Below are positions 27,016 through 35,392 of a stretch of DNA of 43,492 nucleotides, piece by piece. Under the pieces are notes generated by a model. It ran no database searches, was not told the DNA's origin, and worked only from the letters and a program-made list of their open reading frames with translations. The stretch's first letter is position 1; every line of letters starts with the position of its first letter. This stretch comes from Clostridium senegalense JC122 (lineage in GTDB: Bacteria > Bacillota > Clostridia > Clostridiales > Clostridiaceae). Location of the stretch: contig NZ_HE611053.1 of the NCBI RefSeq assembly GCF_000285575.1, positions 181,737 through 225,228 of the forward strand, given 5' to 3'. The position numbers were made by a program, and so were the translations under genes.

Positions 27016-28091
27016 ATGGATGAATTCTTTATGGAGAAGGCAATAAAACTTGCTAAACTTGGAGAAGGAAAAGTAAATCCGAATCCACTTGTTGGAGCCA
27101 TAATTGTAAAAGAAAATAGAATAATAGCACAAGGTTATCATGAGAAATTTGGACAACCTCATGCTGAAATTAATGCTATAGAGTCATCAAGAGAAAGCCT
27201 AAAAGATACTACCATATATGTGACATTAGAGCCATGTTGTCATTATGGTAAAACTCCACCTTGTGTAGATAAAATTATAGAGAATAAATTTAAAAGAGTG
27301 GTTGTGGGAACATTAGATCCTAATCCATTAGTTTCAGGGAAGGGAGTAAAAAACTTAGAGAAAATGGAATTGAAGTATTAGTTGGGGTTTTAGAAGAAAA
27401 ATGTAAAGAGATAAATGAAATTTTTAATTATAACATGATAAAAAATAAATCTTTTGTTGCAATAAAATGGGCAATGACCTTAGATGGAAAAATTGCTACT
27501 AAAAATTATGATTCAAAATGGATAAGTTCAAAGAAATCAAGAATTTATGCTCATAAATTAAGAAATAGATTTACAGCGGTGATGGTGGGAATAAATACTG
27601 TTTTGAAAGACAATCCTATGCTTACATGTAGATTGGATGGTGGTATTAACCCAATAAAAATAATTGTAGATAGTAATTTAAAAATTCCATTAGAGTGTAA
27701 TTTAGTTAAAACAAAAGAAAGTAAAACTATAATAGCTACTATATGCAAAGATAAAGAAAAAATTTTAAAATTAAAGGAACTTGGAGTGGAAGTTATAGTT
27801 ACAAAAGAAAATAAAAATAAAGTGGACTTAATTGATTTAACCTTAAATTTATATAAAAGAGGAATTGATAGTATTTTAGTAGAAGGTGGTGGAAATTTAA
27901 TTTATAGCATATTAGAAGAAAAAATAGCAAATAAAATATATGCTTTTATATGTCCTAAAATTATAGGAGGAAGGGAGAGTGTCACCGCTGTAGAAGGTAT
28001 TGGAAAGGAGAAAGTGTCAGAATGTTTTGAAATCAAAAAATGGAATATGAGAAAAATTGATAATGATATTTTGATAGAAGGAGAAGTTTGA
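27016..28091 (+). pseudogene. ribD: Bifunctional riboflavin deaminase/reductase RibD, one frameshift as read
   Basis: Second and third steps of the riboflavin pathway. The deaminase half holds the zinc site HAEINAI and PCCHYGKTPPC. The reductase half begins IKWAMTLDGKIAT and contains LVEGGGNL. The two frames meet at the A6 run 27348-27353. One extra A gives GVKKLRENGIEVLVG and a 358-residue protein, normal RibD length. The operon is otherwise intact and riboswitch-controlled, so I infer a consensus error. AAGGAGTG precedes the ATG. A true frameshift would leave only the deaminase domain and make the organism dependent on riboflavin uptake. Confidence 0.88.
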
Positions 28092-28131
28092 ATATTTTAA
28101 TAATTCAAAATATTTAGAAAAAGGTGATGTG

Positions 28132-28782
28132 GTGTTTACAGGAATAGTAGAAGAAATAGGATTGGTTTTATCAATTAAAGATGTTGATAAATCTAGGGTA
28201 ATTAAAATAAAGTGTAAGAAAGTTATAGAAGATATAAACATAGGGGATAGTATTTGTACAAATGGTGTATGTCTAACTGCAACAAAATTAGGTAAAGATT
28301 ATTTTATTGCAGATGTTATGATGGAATCTTTAAAGCTTTCTAATATATCTAAATTAAAAGAGGGAGATAGTGTGAATTTAGAAAGAGCATTATCTGTTAA
28401 TGGTAGACTTAATGGTCATATAGTTAGTGGACATATAGACGGTATGGGAACAATAATAGGTGCTGAAAACCATGGGAATAGCACTGTAATAAAAGTTGGA
28501 TGTAGCAATGAATTATTGCAATATATGGTATGTAAAGGGTCAGTTACATTGGATGGAACAAGCTTAACTATTTCAAGTTTAAAAGAAAATTACTTTGAAG
28601 TTTCTATAATACCACATACCAAAGATGAAAGTATTATTTTCAAAAAAAGCATCGGACAAGCTATAAATATAGAATGTGATATGCTTTTAAAATATATAAA
28701 AAGACTTATGGATTTTAGGGAATATAAAAGTAATGAAAGTAATCTAACTTTAAATTTATTAAAAGAAAATGGGTTTATATAG
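28132..28782 (+). CDS. ribE: Riboflavin synthase alpha subunit
   Basis: 216 residues. Joins two lumazine molecules to make riboflavin. It shows the two homologous barrels, the first beginning [10 protein letters not shown] and the second near [13 protein letters not shown] use GTG 28132, which restores the canonical MFTGIVEE start; an in-frame GTG one codon earlier is closer to the AAAGGTG site. The C-terminal 20 residues after LLKYIKRL are a variable tail. Second gene in the rib operon, 40 bases after ribD. Confidence 0.93.
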   Translation: MFTGIVEEIGLVLSIKDVDKSRVIKIKCKKVIEDINIGDSICTNGVCLTATKLGKDYFIADVMMESLKLSNISKLKEGDSVNLERALSVNGRLNGHIVSGHIDGMGTIIGAENHGNSTVIKVGCSNELLQYMVCKGSVTLDGTSLTISSLKENYFEVSIIPHTKDESIIFKKSIGQAINIECDMLLKYIKRLMDFREYKSNESNLTLNLLKENGFI

Positions 28783-28794
28783 GAGGAGATTAAA

Positions 28795-29978
28795 ATGAAT
28801 ACAATTGAAGAGGCAATAGAGGATATAAAAATAGGAAAAATGGTAATTGTTTTAGATGATGAGGATAGAGAAAATGAAGGTGACTTATTAATGGCAGCAG
28901 AAAAAGTTACTGGTGAGAGTATAAATTTTATGGCTACATATGGAAGAGGGCTTATTTGTACCCCAATTAATGAAAAAATACTTGAAAATCTTAAAATAGG
29001 TCAAATGGTTGAGATAAATACAGATAATCACGAAACAGCATTTACTGTATCAATAGATAGTAATGATGTAACAACAGGCATATCTGCTTTTGAGAGGGCA
29101 ATAACAATAAAAAAGCTTTTAGATTGTAATTCAAAACCAGAAGATTTTAGAAGACCAGGTCACGTATTTCCACTAAAAGCTAAAAAAGGTGGAGTTCTAA
29201 AAAGAGCTGGGCATACAGAAGCTGCTGTAGATTTAGCTACTTTAGCGGGATTTAAACCAGTTGGTGTTATTTGTGAAATAATAAGTGATGATGGAACTAT
29301 GGCAAAAGGAAAACAATTAATAGAGTTTAGTAAGAAACATGATTTGAAAATTATAACAATAGAAAGTTTAATAGCTTATAGAAAGAAAAGAGAAAAATTA
29401 GTAAAATCAGTTGTGGAAACTAAAATGCCAACTAAATATGGAGATTTTAAGGCCATAGGATATGTTAATAAGTTAAATGGTGAGCATCATGTTGCATTAG
29501 TTAAAGGTGAGATTAAAGAAGATGAACCAGTATTAGTTAGAGTCCACTCAGAGTGTTTAACAGGTGATGCTTTTGGTTCTAAGAGATGTGATTGTGGAGA
29601 GCAATTATCAATGGCTATGGAGAAAATAAATAAAGAGGGTGCTGGAGTTTTATTATATATGAGACAGGAAGGTAGAGGCATAGGTCTTTTAAATAAATTA
29701 AAGGCTTACAAACTTCAAGATGAAGGTTTAGACACAGTGGAGGCAAATATTGCATTAGGATTTGAAGCTGATCTTAGGGACTATGGAATAGGGGCACAAA
29801 TATTAAGTGATTTAGGCATAAAAAAATAAGACTTATGACTAATAATCCTAAAAAGGTTTCTGGATTAAGTGGACATGATATAGAAATTGTAGAAAGAGTT
29901 CCAATAAAGATGAATCATAATGAAGAAAATTATTTTTACTTAAAAACTAAAAAAGAGAAAATGCAACATATTCTATAG
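28795..29978 (+). CDS. ribBA: Bifunctional DHBP synthase/GTP cyclohydrolase II (late frameshift as read)
   Basis: Supplies both riboflavin precursors. The N-terminal DHBP synthase has [11 protein letters not shown]. The C-terminal GTP cyclohydrolase II has zinc cysteines in [17 protein letters not shown] and the motif QEGRGIGLL. The clean frame stops at 29829 after SDLGIKK. Adding one A to the A7 run 29820-29826 continues [16 protein letters not shown] to a stop at 29978, giving 394 residues, the usual length. As read the protein loses about 50 C-terminal residues including the conserved MTNNPKK motif, so the break would probably inactivate cyclohydrolase. AGGAGGAG is just ahead of the ATG. 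Confidence 0.92.
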
Positions 29979-29992
29979 AAGGAGTGATAAAA

Positions 29993-30454
29993 GTGAACAT
30001 TTTACAAGGTGATTTAATAGGAAAAGGATTAAAATTTGCAATTATAGTTGGGAGATTTAATGAGTTTATAGGTTCTAAATTGCTTTCAGGAGCAGTGGAT
30101 GGATTAAAAAGACATGGCGTTAAAGAAGAAGATATAGATATTGCATGGGTTCCAGGAGCATTTGAAATACCATTAATAGCTAAAAAACTAGCAAATAATG
30201 AAAAATATGATGGAGTGCTATGTTTAGGAGCAGTTATAAAAGGAGCAACACCACATTTTGATTATGTTTGTAGTGAAGTATCAAAAGGGGTTGCCACAGT
30301 ATCATTAGAAACATCAAAACCAGTAATATTTGGAGTATTAACAACAAATTCTATAGAAGAGGCTATTGAAAGAGCTGGAACCAAAAGTGGAAATAAGGGA
30401 TTTGATGCTGCAGTAACAGCAATAGAAATGGCAAATCTTATGAAGGTTATATAA
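29993..30454 (+). CDS. ribH: 6,7-dimethyl-8-ribityllumazine synthase
   Basis: 153 residues; condenses the ribityl pyrimidine with DHBP. Typical motifs are [35 protein letters not shown] and the late [11 protein letters not shown] 29993 is taken as start because AAGGAGTG lies just upstream; the in-frame GTG at 29984 overlaps that site. Last gene of the operon, followed by a terminator. Confidence 0.94.
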   Translation: MNILQGDLIGKGLKFAIIVGRFNEFIGSKLLSGAVDGLKRHGVKEEDIDIAWVPGAFEIPLIAKKLANNEKYDGVLCLGAVIKGATPHFDYVCSEVSKGVATVSLETSKPVIFGVLTTNSIEEAIERAGTKSGNKGFDAAVTAIEMANLMKVI

Positions 30455-30470
30455 TTAAATTTTAAAATAT

Positions 30471-30526
30471 AAGGCTATTGCAAAACTAAATTAAGAGATT
30501 TGGTTTTCCAATAGCTTTTTTTATTT
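30471..30526 (+). terminator. Terminator of the rib operon
   Basis: AAGGCTATTG and CCAATAGCTTT arms with a partly paired loop (AAAAC/GTTTT-like), followed by TTTTTTTATTT. Confidence 0.8.
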
Positions 30527-30538
30527 ATTTTGATATAT

Positions 30539-30586
30539 AGTGACAGTTATTAAATATATAAAAAAACATATAAAGTGACAGTTATT
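30539..30586 (+). repeat. Two direct GTGACAGTTATT repeats upstream of the transposase
   Basis: AGTGACAGTTATT occurs at 30539-30551 and again at 30574-30586, same orientation, 35 bp apart. Each is followed by A/T-only sequence. The same word begins both arms of the large palindrome downstream of the transposase gene. I find it nowhere else in the window. Confidence 0.75.
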
Positions 30587-30723
30587 TATTATATATATTA
30601 ATATTTAAATTTATTAATTTTGTAAAAATATTTAAAAATGAACTTAGTATTAAATTTTTTGAATATAAAAATCCAAAATGTCAATGATTAAAATAAAGCA
30701 TAAAAGTTAAGGAGTGTATTGAA

Positions 30724-31635
30724 ATGCCAACTCAACCAAGAAAAAAAGAGAAACATGCAATATATCATATCATGATAAAAAGTGTTAAAGATAGGTTGCT
30801 ATTTAAATCAGATGTAGATAAGGCAACTTTTATGACTAAATTAAAGGAAAGTCAGATAAAATATCCCTTTAAACTATATGCATATTGCCTAATGGACAAT
30901 CATGCTCATTTACTTATAGATTCTCAGGAACAAGATATTTCTGTAGTAATGAAAAGTTTAAACTTAAGATATGTTAAATTTTATAATAAAAAGTATGAAT
31001 TAGATTCACGTTTATGTAAAGGTAGGTTTAAAAGTGAAATTATAAATAATGATAGATATCTATTAGCAGTGTCTTTATATATTCATAGAAATGCAAAAGA
31101 TTTGCCAGGATTTAGAGGATGTCCACAAGAATATTTATTTTCAAGCATGTCTGTTTATTTAGGGGAAGAAGATCTGTTTGAAGTTTTAGACATAGATAGA
31201 ATATTAGAATTCTTAGATAAAAATAAGAGTGAAGCAAGAAAAGAATATGCAAATTTATTTAAATATACTATGGAAAATCATATAGAAGATTTAAAAAAAA
31301 TGGATTTAAAAATAGAATTTAAAGAAGAAAAATTTATTAATGAAAAAGGTGTATTAAAATCCAATTATACCATAAAAGATGTAATTAACTTTGTAGCAGA
31401 AAAAGAAAACATACATTCTAATGAAATATTTATAAAAAATAGAAGTCATAATCAAAATGCTAGAGCAATGGTAACAATACTTGCTACGGCTTTCTGTGGT
31501 GAAAAATGTAAGGATATAGCTATAAAGTTTGGAAACTTAAGTGTCAGTAGGATATCTCAATTAGGTAATAGGGCAATAACTTTAATTTTGAAAAATAAAC
31601 ATTATAAAGATATGTTTGAAAAGTTTATAGCTTAG
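30724..31635 (+). CDS. Y1 (HUH) transposase, REP-associated type, with DnaA-like C-terminus
   Basis: 303 residues. The N-terminal Y1 domain has the metal-binding His60-x-His62 in MDNHAHLLI. The probable nucleophile is Tyr119 in SLYIHRN, the usual arrangement of RAYT/IS200-like single-strand transposases. Residues about 215-300 (TIKDVINFVAEKENI, RNQNARAM-like RSHNQNARAM, GNLSVSRISQLGNRA) resemble the DnaA domain IV helix-turn-helix and would give sequence-specific DNA binding. GTGACAGTTATT repeats flank the gene, as expected for a RAYT acting on REP sequences. There is no IS-type end pair at the gene itself. AAGGAGTG lies ahead of the ATG. Function in this organism is inferred. Confidence 0.85.
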   Translation: MPTQPRKKEKHAIYHIMIKSVKDRLLFKSDVDKATFMTKLKESQIKYPFKLYAYCLMDNHAHLLIDSQEQDISVVMKSLNLRYVKFYNKKYELDSRLCKGRFKSEIINNDRYLLAVSLYIHRNAKDLPGFRGCPQEYLFSSMSVYLGEEDLFEVLDIDRILEFLDKNKSEARKEYANLFKYTMENHIEDLKKMDLKIEFKEEKFINEKGVLKSNYTIKDVINFVAEKENIHSNEIFIKNRSHNQNARAMVTILATAFCGEKCKDIAIKFGNLSVSRISQLGNRAITLILKNKHYKDMFEKFIA

Positions 31636-31826
31636 CATTAAAAATTAAATAAAAAAATAATTAAAATTTATAAGGAAATTGTAACTTAAAATTGAAATAT
31701 AGAAAAATAATAAGTAAATGGACAAGCTTTATAAAACTTATAAAAAATATTAATATATTAATTTTAAAAGTAAATTTCATGAAAGATAAATGTTTAAAAA
31801 TAAATTTAGTTAATGCTTTTAAATCA

Positions 31827-31889
31827 TTTTAAAGTGACAGTTATTAATTATTATGTAAAATATAATAATTAATAACTGTCACTTTAAAA
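31827..31889. repeat. REP-like perfect palindrome, 28-bp arms
   Basis: Left arm 31827-31854 begins TTTTAAAGTGACAGTTATTA. The right arm 31862-31889 is its exact reverse complement, ending AATAACTGTCACTTTAAAA. The loop is GTAAAAT (31855-31861). No T-run follows on either side beyond the arm itself, so a terminator is possible but not the best reading. It contains two inverted copies of the repeat word found upstream of the transposase. The rest of 31636-31973 holds no gene. Confidence 0.85.
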
Positions 31890-31973
31890 AATAACTAAAA
31901 AGTAATGAAAAAAATAAATATATGTCACTATATATGTTATAATAAGAGTTAAAATATGGTTTGGAGGTAATTT

Positions 31974-32621
31974 ATGAAGTTTGAAGCATTGGTATTAGAT
32001 TTTGATGGGACTATTGCAGATACTAGTGAAAGTATAATTTTAACTATGCAAGATACTTTAAAATATTTTAAGAATGAGGATATTGAGGATGAAGATATTA
32101 AGAGATTAATAGGACTTCCTCTATTTGAAATGTTTAAAAGTATTAAAGGGTTTCAAGAGGAAAATATAGAATCAGCAGTGAAAGAGTATAGTGTAAGATA
32201 TAAAAATATATGTAAAAATACTGTTACTATGTTTGAAGGTGTAAAGGAAACTTTGGAAAATTTACATAAAAAAGGTGTAAAACTTACTATAGCAACAAGC
32301 AGGGGCAAAGACACGCTACTTTTATTTCTAAAAGAATTAGAAATTGAACATTTATTTTCTTTTGTTGCATGTTGTGATGATGTAACTAAGCATAAGCCTG
32401 CTCCAGATGTTGTTAATTTAGTGCTTGAAAAAATTAATGTTAATAAGGATAAGGCACTGGTTATCGGAGATACTATATATGATGTTGGAATGGGGCAAAA
32501 TGCAGGTTGTGAAAGCTGTGCTGTAACTTATGGAAATAACACTTTAGAAGAAATTAAGGGTTCTAATCCTGAATATATAATAGATAAGTTTAGTGATTTA
32601 ATTTCTATTGTTGAAGGTTAA
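31974..32621 (+). CDS. HAD-family phosphatase (phosphoglycolate-phosphatase-like)
   Basis: 215-residue Rossmann-fold hydrolase. Motif I LDFDGTIADT (Asp9 nucleophile, Asp11 acid), motif II TIATSRG, motif III Lys in TKHKPAPDVV and motif IV VIGDTIYDVGMGQNAG are all there. An alpha-helical cap lies at about residues 17-80, as in the Gph/PpaX/beta-phosphoglucomutase branch. The substrate, a small sugar or nucleotide phosphate or pyrophosphate, cannot be fixed from sequence. GGAGGT is ahead of the ATG. A hairpin (TTTCTATTGTT/AACAATAGAAA) spans its stop codon. Confidence 0.88.
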   Translation: MKFEALVLDFDGTIADTSESIILTMQDTLKYFKNEDIEDEDIKRLIGLPLFEMFKSIKGFQEENIESAVKEYSVRYKNICKNTVTMFEGVKETLENLHKKGVKLTIATSRGKDTLLLFLKELEIEHLFSFVACCDDVTKHKPAPDVVNLVLEKINVNKDKALVIGDTIYDVGMGQNAGCESCAVTYGNNTLEEIKGSNPEYIIDKFSDLISIVEG

Positions 32622-32640
32622 CAATAGAAATTAAAAAGGG

Positions 32641-32819
32641 TATTGTGTAATACACAGTAGTATGATAATATAAAATTATACGTACTGTGTACTACATAGT
32701 ACGTATTTAAAAAAGTAGGTACTGCGCAATACATAGTATGCTTTGAAAATATTATGATTAGTGAAATTGTAGATTACGATTTCATATTTTTTAATCTATC
32801 TACTATGTATTACATAGTA
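32641..32819. promoter_or_regulatory. Array of four 19-bp operators before the PadR operon
   Basis: Four copies of a near-palindrome: TATTGTGTAATACACAGTA (32641-32659), TACTGTGTACTACATAGTA (32683-32701), TACTGCGCAATACATAGTA (32720-32738) and TACTATGTATTACATAGTA (32801-32819, a perfect palindrome about a central T). The last overlaps the region between a likely -10 (TATACT, 32818-32823) and its -35, so binding there should repress. A separate inverted repeat, TGAAATTGTA/TACGATTTCA, lies at about 32762-32784. The PadR protein encoded next is the obvious candidate ligand. Confidence 0.75.
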
Positions 32820-32845
32820 TACTATATAGAATAGGAGGTTAAAGT

Positions 32846-33181
32846 ATGAGTACCCAGTTAAGAAAGGGTGTGCTTGAAATATGTGTTTTGACTTTAATAA
32901 ATAGTAAAGATATGTATGGATATGAAATTGTAGAAAGCATATCTAAAGTTATGGATGTAAAAGAAAGCACAATTTATCCGTTATTGAGGAGATTGACATC
33001 AGAAGGTAATTTTGAGACATATATTCAAAAATCAGAAGGCGGACCAGATAGAAAATATTATAAAATAACAGATTACGGAAAAAGTAATCTTAAAGATATG
33101 GTTAATGAGTGGGATAGGTTTGTTCAAGATGTAAATTTTATTCTTGAAAGATATCGAAAGGAGAGTATTAAATTTGAATAG
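32846..33181 (+). CDS. PadR family transcriptional regulator
   Basis: 111 residues. Winged helix with the PadR hallmarks: RKGVLEICVLTLINSKDMYGYEI, then the recognition helix ESTIYPLLRRLTSEG, then the wing GGPDRKYYKITDYGK and a C-terminal dimer helix. It probably binds the four operators just upstream and controls its own operon. AGGAGG lies at 32833-32838. Its 3' end overlaps the DUF1700 gene by eight bases. Related PadR-DUF1700-DUF4097 sets are common in Firmicutes and are generally tied to cell-envelope stress. Confidence 0.92.
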   Translation: MSTQLRKGVLEICVLTLINSKDMYGYEIVESISKVMDVKESTIYPLLRRLTSEGNFETYIQKSEGGPDRKYYKITDYGKSNLKDMVNEWDRFVQDVNFILERYRKESIKFE

Positions 33182-33953
33182 AAAAGAATTTTTAGAAATA
33201 TTAAGAGATTATTTAAGTGACTGTTTTAGTGAAAATGAAGTTTCAGATATAATAAGAGATTATGAAGAATTTTTCTTAAATGGAGAGTTAGAAGGAAAAA
33301 GTGATGATGCCATAATAAGTTCCTTAGGTTCCCCTAAAACTATAGCAAATGATTTAAAAAGGGAAATGAAAAAAAGTGATGTAAGTTCTAAACAGAAAAA
33401 AGATTATGGAAGAGAAGCTAAAAAAATTTGGGGAAAAACTAAAAGATTAGGAAAAAGAGGTATTGAAAGAAGTAAAGAATTTTTAAACTCTAATGATATT
33501 TTAAATGAGAAAATTCCTATATGGGGAGTTAAAGCAATCCTTATAATTTTAACATTGCTTTTGATAATGCCAACAATATTTATCATAACAGGAATAATTT
33601 CAGCAACATTAACTCTTATAGGATTTACAATAATGGATATAGGAGGATATATAATTTCATTTCCTATGATGACTGCTAATATGTATATGGGTTTATTTAT
33701 ATTTTTTATGGCGTTAGCAGGTACTGGAGTTATGTTAGCTCTTTGGACAATATATATATACATTGTTAAATTTTTTAAAGATATAATTTTCAGATATATA
33801 TCCTGGGTTAAAACAAGAAAAATGTATATAAGAGTGAAAGAAAACAACACTTATAACGAAAGTTACAACAATAATACTTTAAGTGTAAGTAAAAACGAAG
33901 AAGTTGAACATGAAATAGATGATGAAGATAAGGAGGATAGCTACAATGAATAA
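33174..33953 (+). CDS. DUF1700 (HAAS-domain) membrane protein
   Basis: 259 residues. The N-terminal helical HAAS signalling domain (MNRKEFLEILRDYL, IIRDYEEFF, IISSLGSPKTIANDL) is followed by three or so hydrophobic segments between about 125 and 215 and an acidic tail (EEVEHEIDDEDKED). Such proteins commonly follow a PadR gene and are thought to transmit envelope signals; the exact role is unknown. TTG 33174 is chosen as start: AAAGGAG is about ten bases ahead and it gives the family N-terminus, whereas the upstream TTG has no site. It overlaps the next gene by eight bases. Confidence 0.85.
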   Translation: MNRKEFLEILRDYLSDCFSENEVSDIIRDYEEFFLNGELEGKSDDAIISSLGSPKTIANDLKREMKKSDVSSKQKKDYGREAKKIWGKTKRLGKRGIERSKEFLNSNDILNEKIPIWGVKAILIILTLLLIMPTIFIITGIISATLTLIGFTIMDIGGYIISFPMMTANMYMGLFIFFMALAGTGVMLALWTIYIYIVKFFKDIIFRYISWVKTRKMYIRVKENNTYNESYNNNTLSVSKNEEVEHEIDDEDKEDSYNE

Positions 33954-35028
33954 AGGAAAAATTGCACTTATAACTGCTGCTATTTTAGTTGGAATAGGAA
34001 CTATTGGTGCTATAGGAACAGGCGTTGTGGCAGTGCCCCAGTTTGTAGCTGATGTGCAGGATGTAAAAAATAACAATAAGCAAGCTATAGCTAAAGAAAT
34101 ATATTCAACTGAAGATGAAGTCTTGAATGTTGACATAAGCTCTAGTGGAAATGGAAAAGCTTCCGTTGAAATAAATCAAAGTACTGATAATCTAGTTAAA
34201 ATAAAAACTTATAATTTCCCAATGGAAAAATTAGAGGTAAATCCAAGTTATGATACGGATAGTAAAACTTTAAAAATAAATAGTGAGATAATAGAATCTA
34301 TGGCAATTCCTGAAGGTGATGGAAATATATTTGAAAGGATGTATAATGGATTTTTATATTCATTATCAGGAGATTACACAGGATCAAAAATAATTATAGA
34401 AGTTCCAAAAGGAGTAAATATTAATTTGAAATCTAATGAAAATATTTCTTTAAATATTGAAAAAGCTTCTGTACTTTCAGATTCAATAAATTTTGATAGT
34501 TATTATGGTTATTGTTCTTTACCTAAATTTAATAGTTTAAAGCAAGTAAAGATAAGAACAAATGGAAATATAACAATGGATGTTAGAGAGTTTATAAATG
34601 CTGATATTGTTGAAATCTTAGGCTCACATGTTAGTATTTCTAGTAATGGATTATTTAGTGATTATGAAAAAGTAGCCACACTTCCTAAAAATATAGATTT
34701 AAAAGCAAATAGTGTTTCCATTGAATCTTACATTCCAATTGCAGAGGATATTAAAATTAATGCTAATAATTATTTTAATATAGCAATGGATTTGAATGAA
34801 TATAACGTAAGTGGTAAAATTCAATTGAGAGATTATAATATAGATGAAATAGAAGTGTTAGAAAATATAGACAAATCTAAATTGAATATTAAAAATAATG
34901 TTATAGAAGGTGAATTTTCAAAAGGAGAAAAAGGAAATATTAAATTAAATGTGTTTTCAAATGGAAATGGTGAATTTAAAAATGAGCAAAAAGAAAGTTT
35001 AGAATCTAAATTGATGTTAAATAGATAA
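33946..35028 (+). CDS. DUF4097-type exported protein
   Basis: 360 residues. An N-terminal hydrophobic anchor (IALITAAILVGIGTIGAIGTG) is followed by a long region of short beta strands. Repeated patterns of the DUF4097 putative adhesin beta-helix are seen, for example GSKIIIEVPKGVNINLKSN and VKIRTNGNITMDV. Probably displayed on the outer face of the membrane. The start is ATG 33946, eleven bases after AAGGAGG; earlier ATGs in frame lack a site. Third gene of the PadR operon and the probable effector or sensor arm. Confidence 0.82.
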   Translation: MNKGKIALITAAILVGIGTIGAIGTGVVAVPQFVADVQDVKNNNKQAIAKEIYSTEDEVLNVDISSSGNGKASVEINQSTDNLVKIKTYNFPMEKLEVNPSYDTDSKTLKINSEIIESMAIPEGDGNIFERMYNGFLYSLSGDYTGSKIIIEVPKGVNINLKSNENISLNIEKASVLSDSINFDSYYGYCSLPKFNSLKQVKIRTNGNITMDVREFINADIVEILGSHVSISSNGLFSDYEKVATLPKNIDLKANSVSIESYIPIAEDIKINANNYFNIAMDLNEYNVSGKIQLRDYNIDEIEVLENIDKSKLNIKNNVIEGEFSKGEKGNIKLNVFSNGNGEFKNEQKESLESKLMLNR

Positions 35029-35114
35029 TGTATAATTCTATAAATCTCTTAACAACAATAAATCATAATGAGTGTTTAAAATAAATGTATAAATTTAATT
35101 TTATCTTATTTTCT

Positions 35115-35164
35115 AAAGCTATATTAATTTGGAATTTTAGTTCTAATTTAATATAGCTTTTTAT
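35115..35164 (+). terminator. Terminator of the PadR operon
   Basis: AAAGCTATATTAA and TTAATATAGCTTT arms, long loop that can pair further (GGAATTTTAGTTCT), T-rich tail TTTTATATTTG. The remaining part of 35029-35392 shows no gene. Confidence 0.75.
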
Positions 35165-35392
35165 ATTTGTATCTTCGTTTTAATTTTATGAAAACAGGAT
35201 AAAATCTACAATATATGATATAATTTTAAAATAGCTTATTTTTTAGTAAGTTAAAATTAAAATAGTTATTATAGAAATAATAAGGAAATAATAAGGAAAT
35301 TTTTTGTTTTGTGAATCATATTTTTTACAAAGTATATCTTATTGTAATTATTATTTTTTATGTATTATAAAAAAATTGCAAGTGGTGATAAA

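Noticed and set aside
30539-31889. CRISPR array
   Set aside because: Only four copies of a 13-base word, with irregular spacing and orientation and no cas genes.
32600-32631. Hairpin at the stop codon of the HAD phosphatase as a terminator
   Set aside because: A good stem, but followed by TAAAAAGGG and not a T-run on the coding strand; left unassigned.
33404-33850. Long minus-strand open frames opposite real genes, such as the one opposite the DUF1700 gene
   Set aside because: Low-complexity Ile/Leu-rich translations, no ribosome binding sites, and mirror images of well-supported genes.
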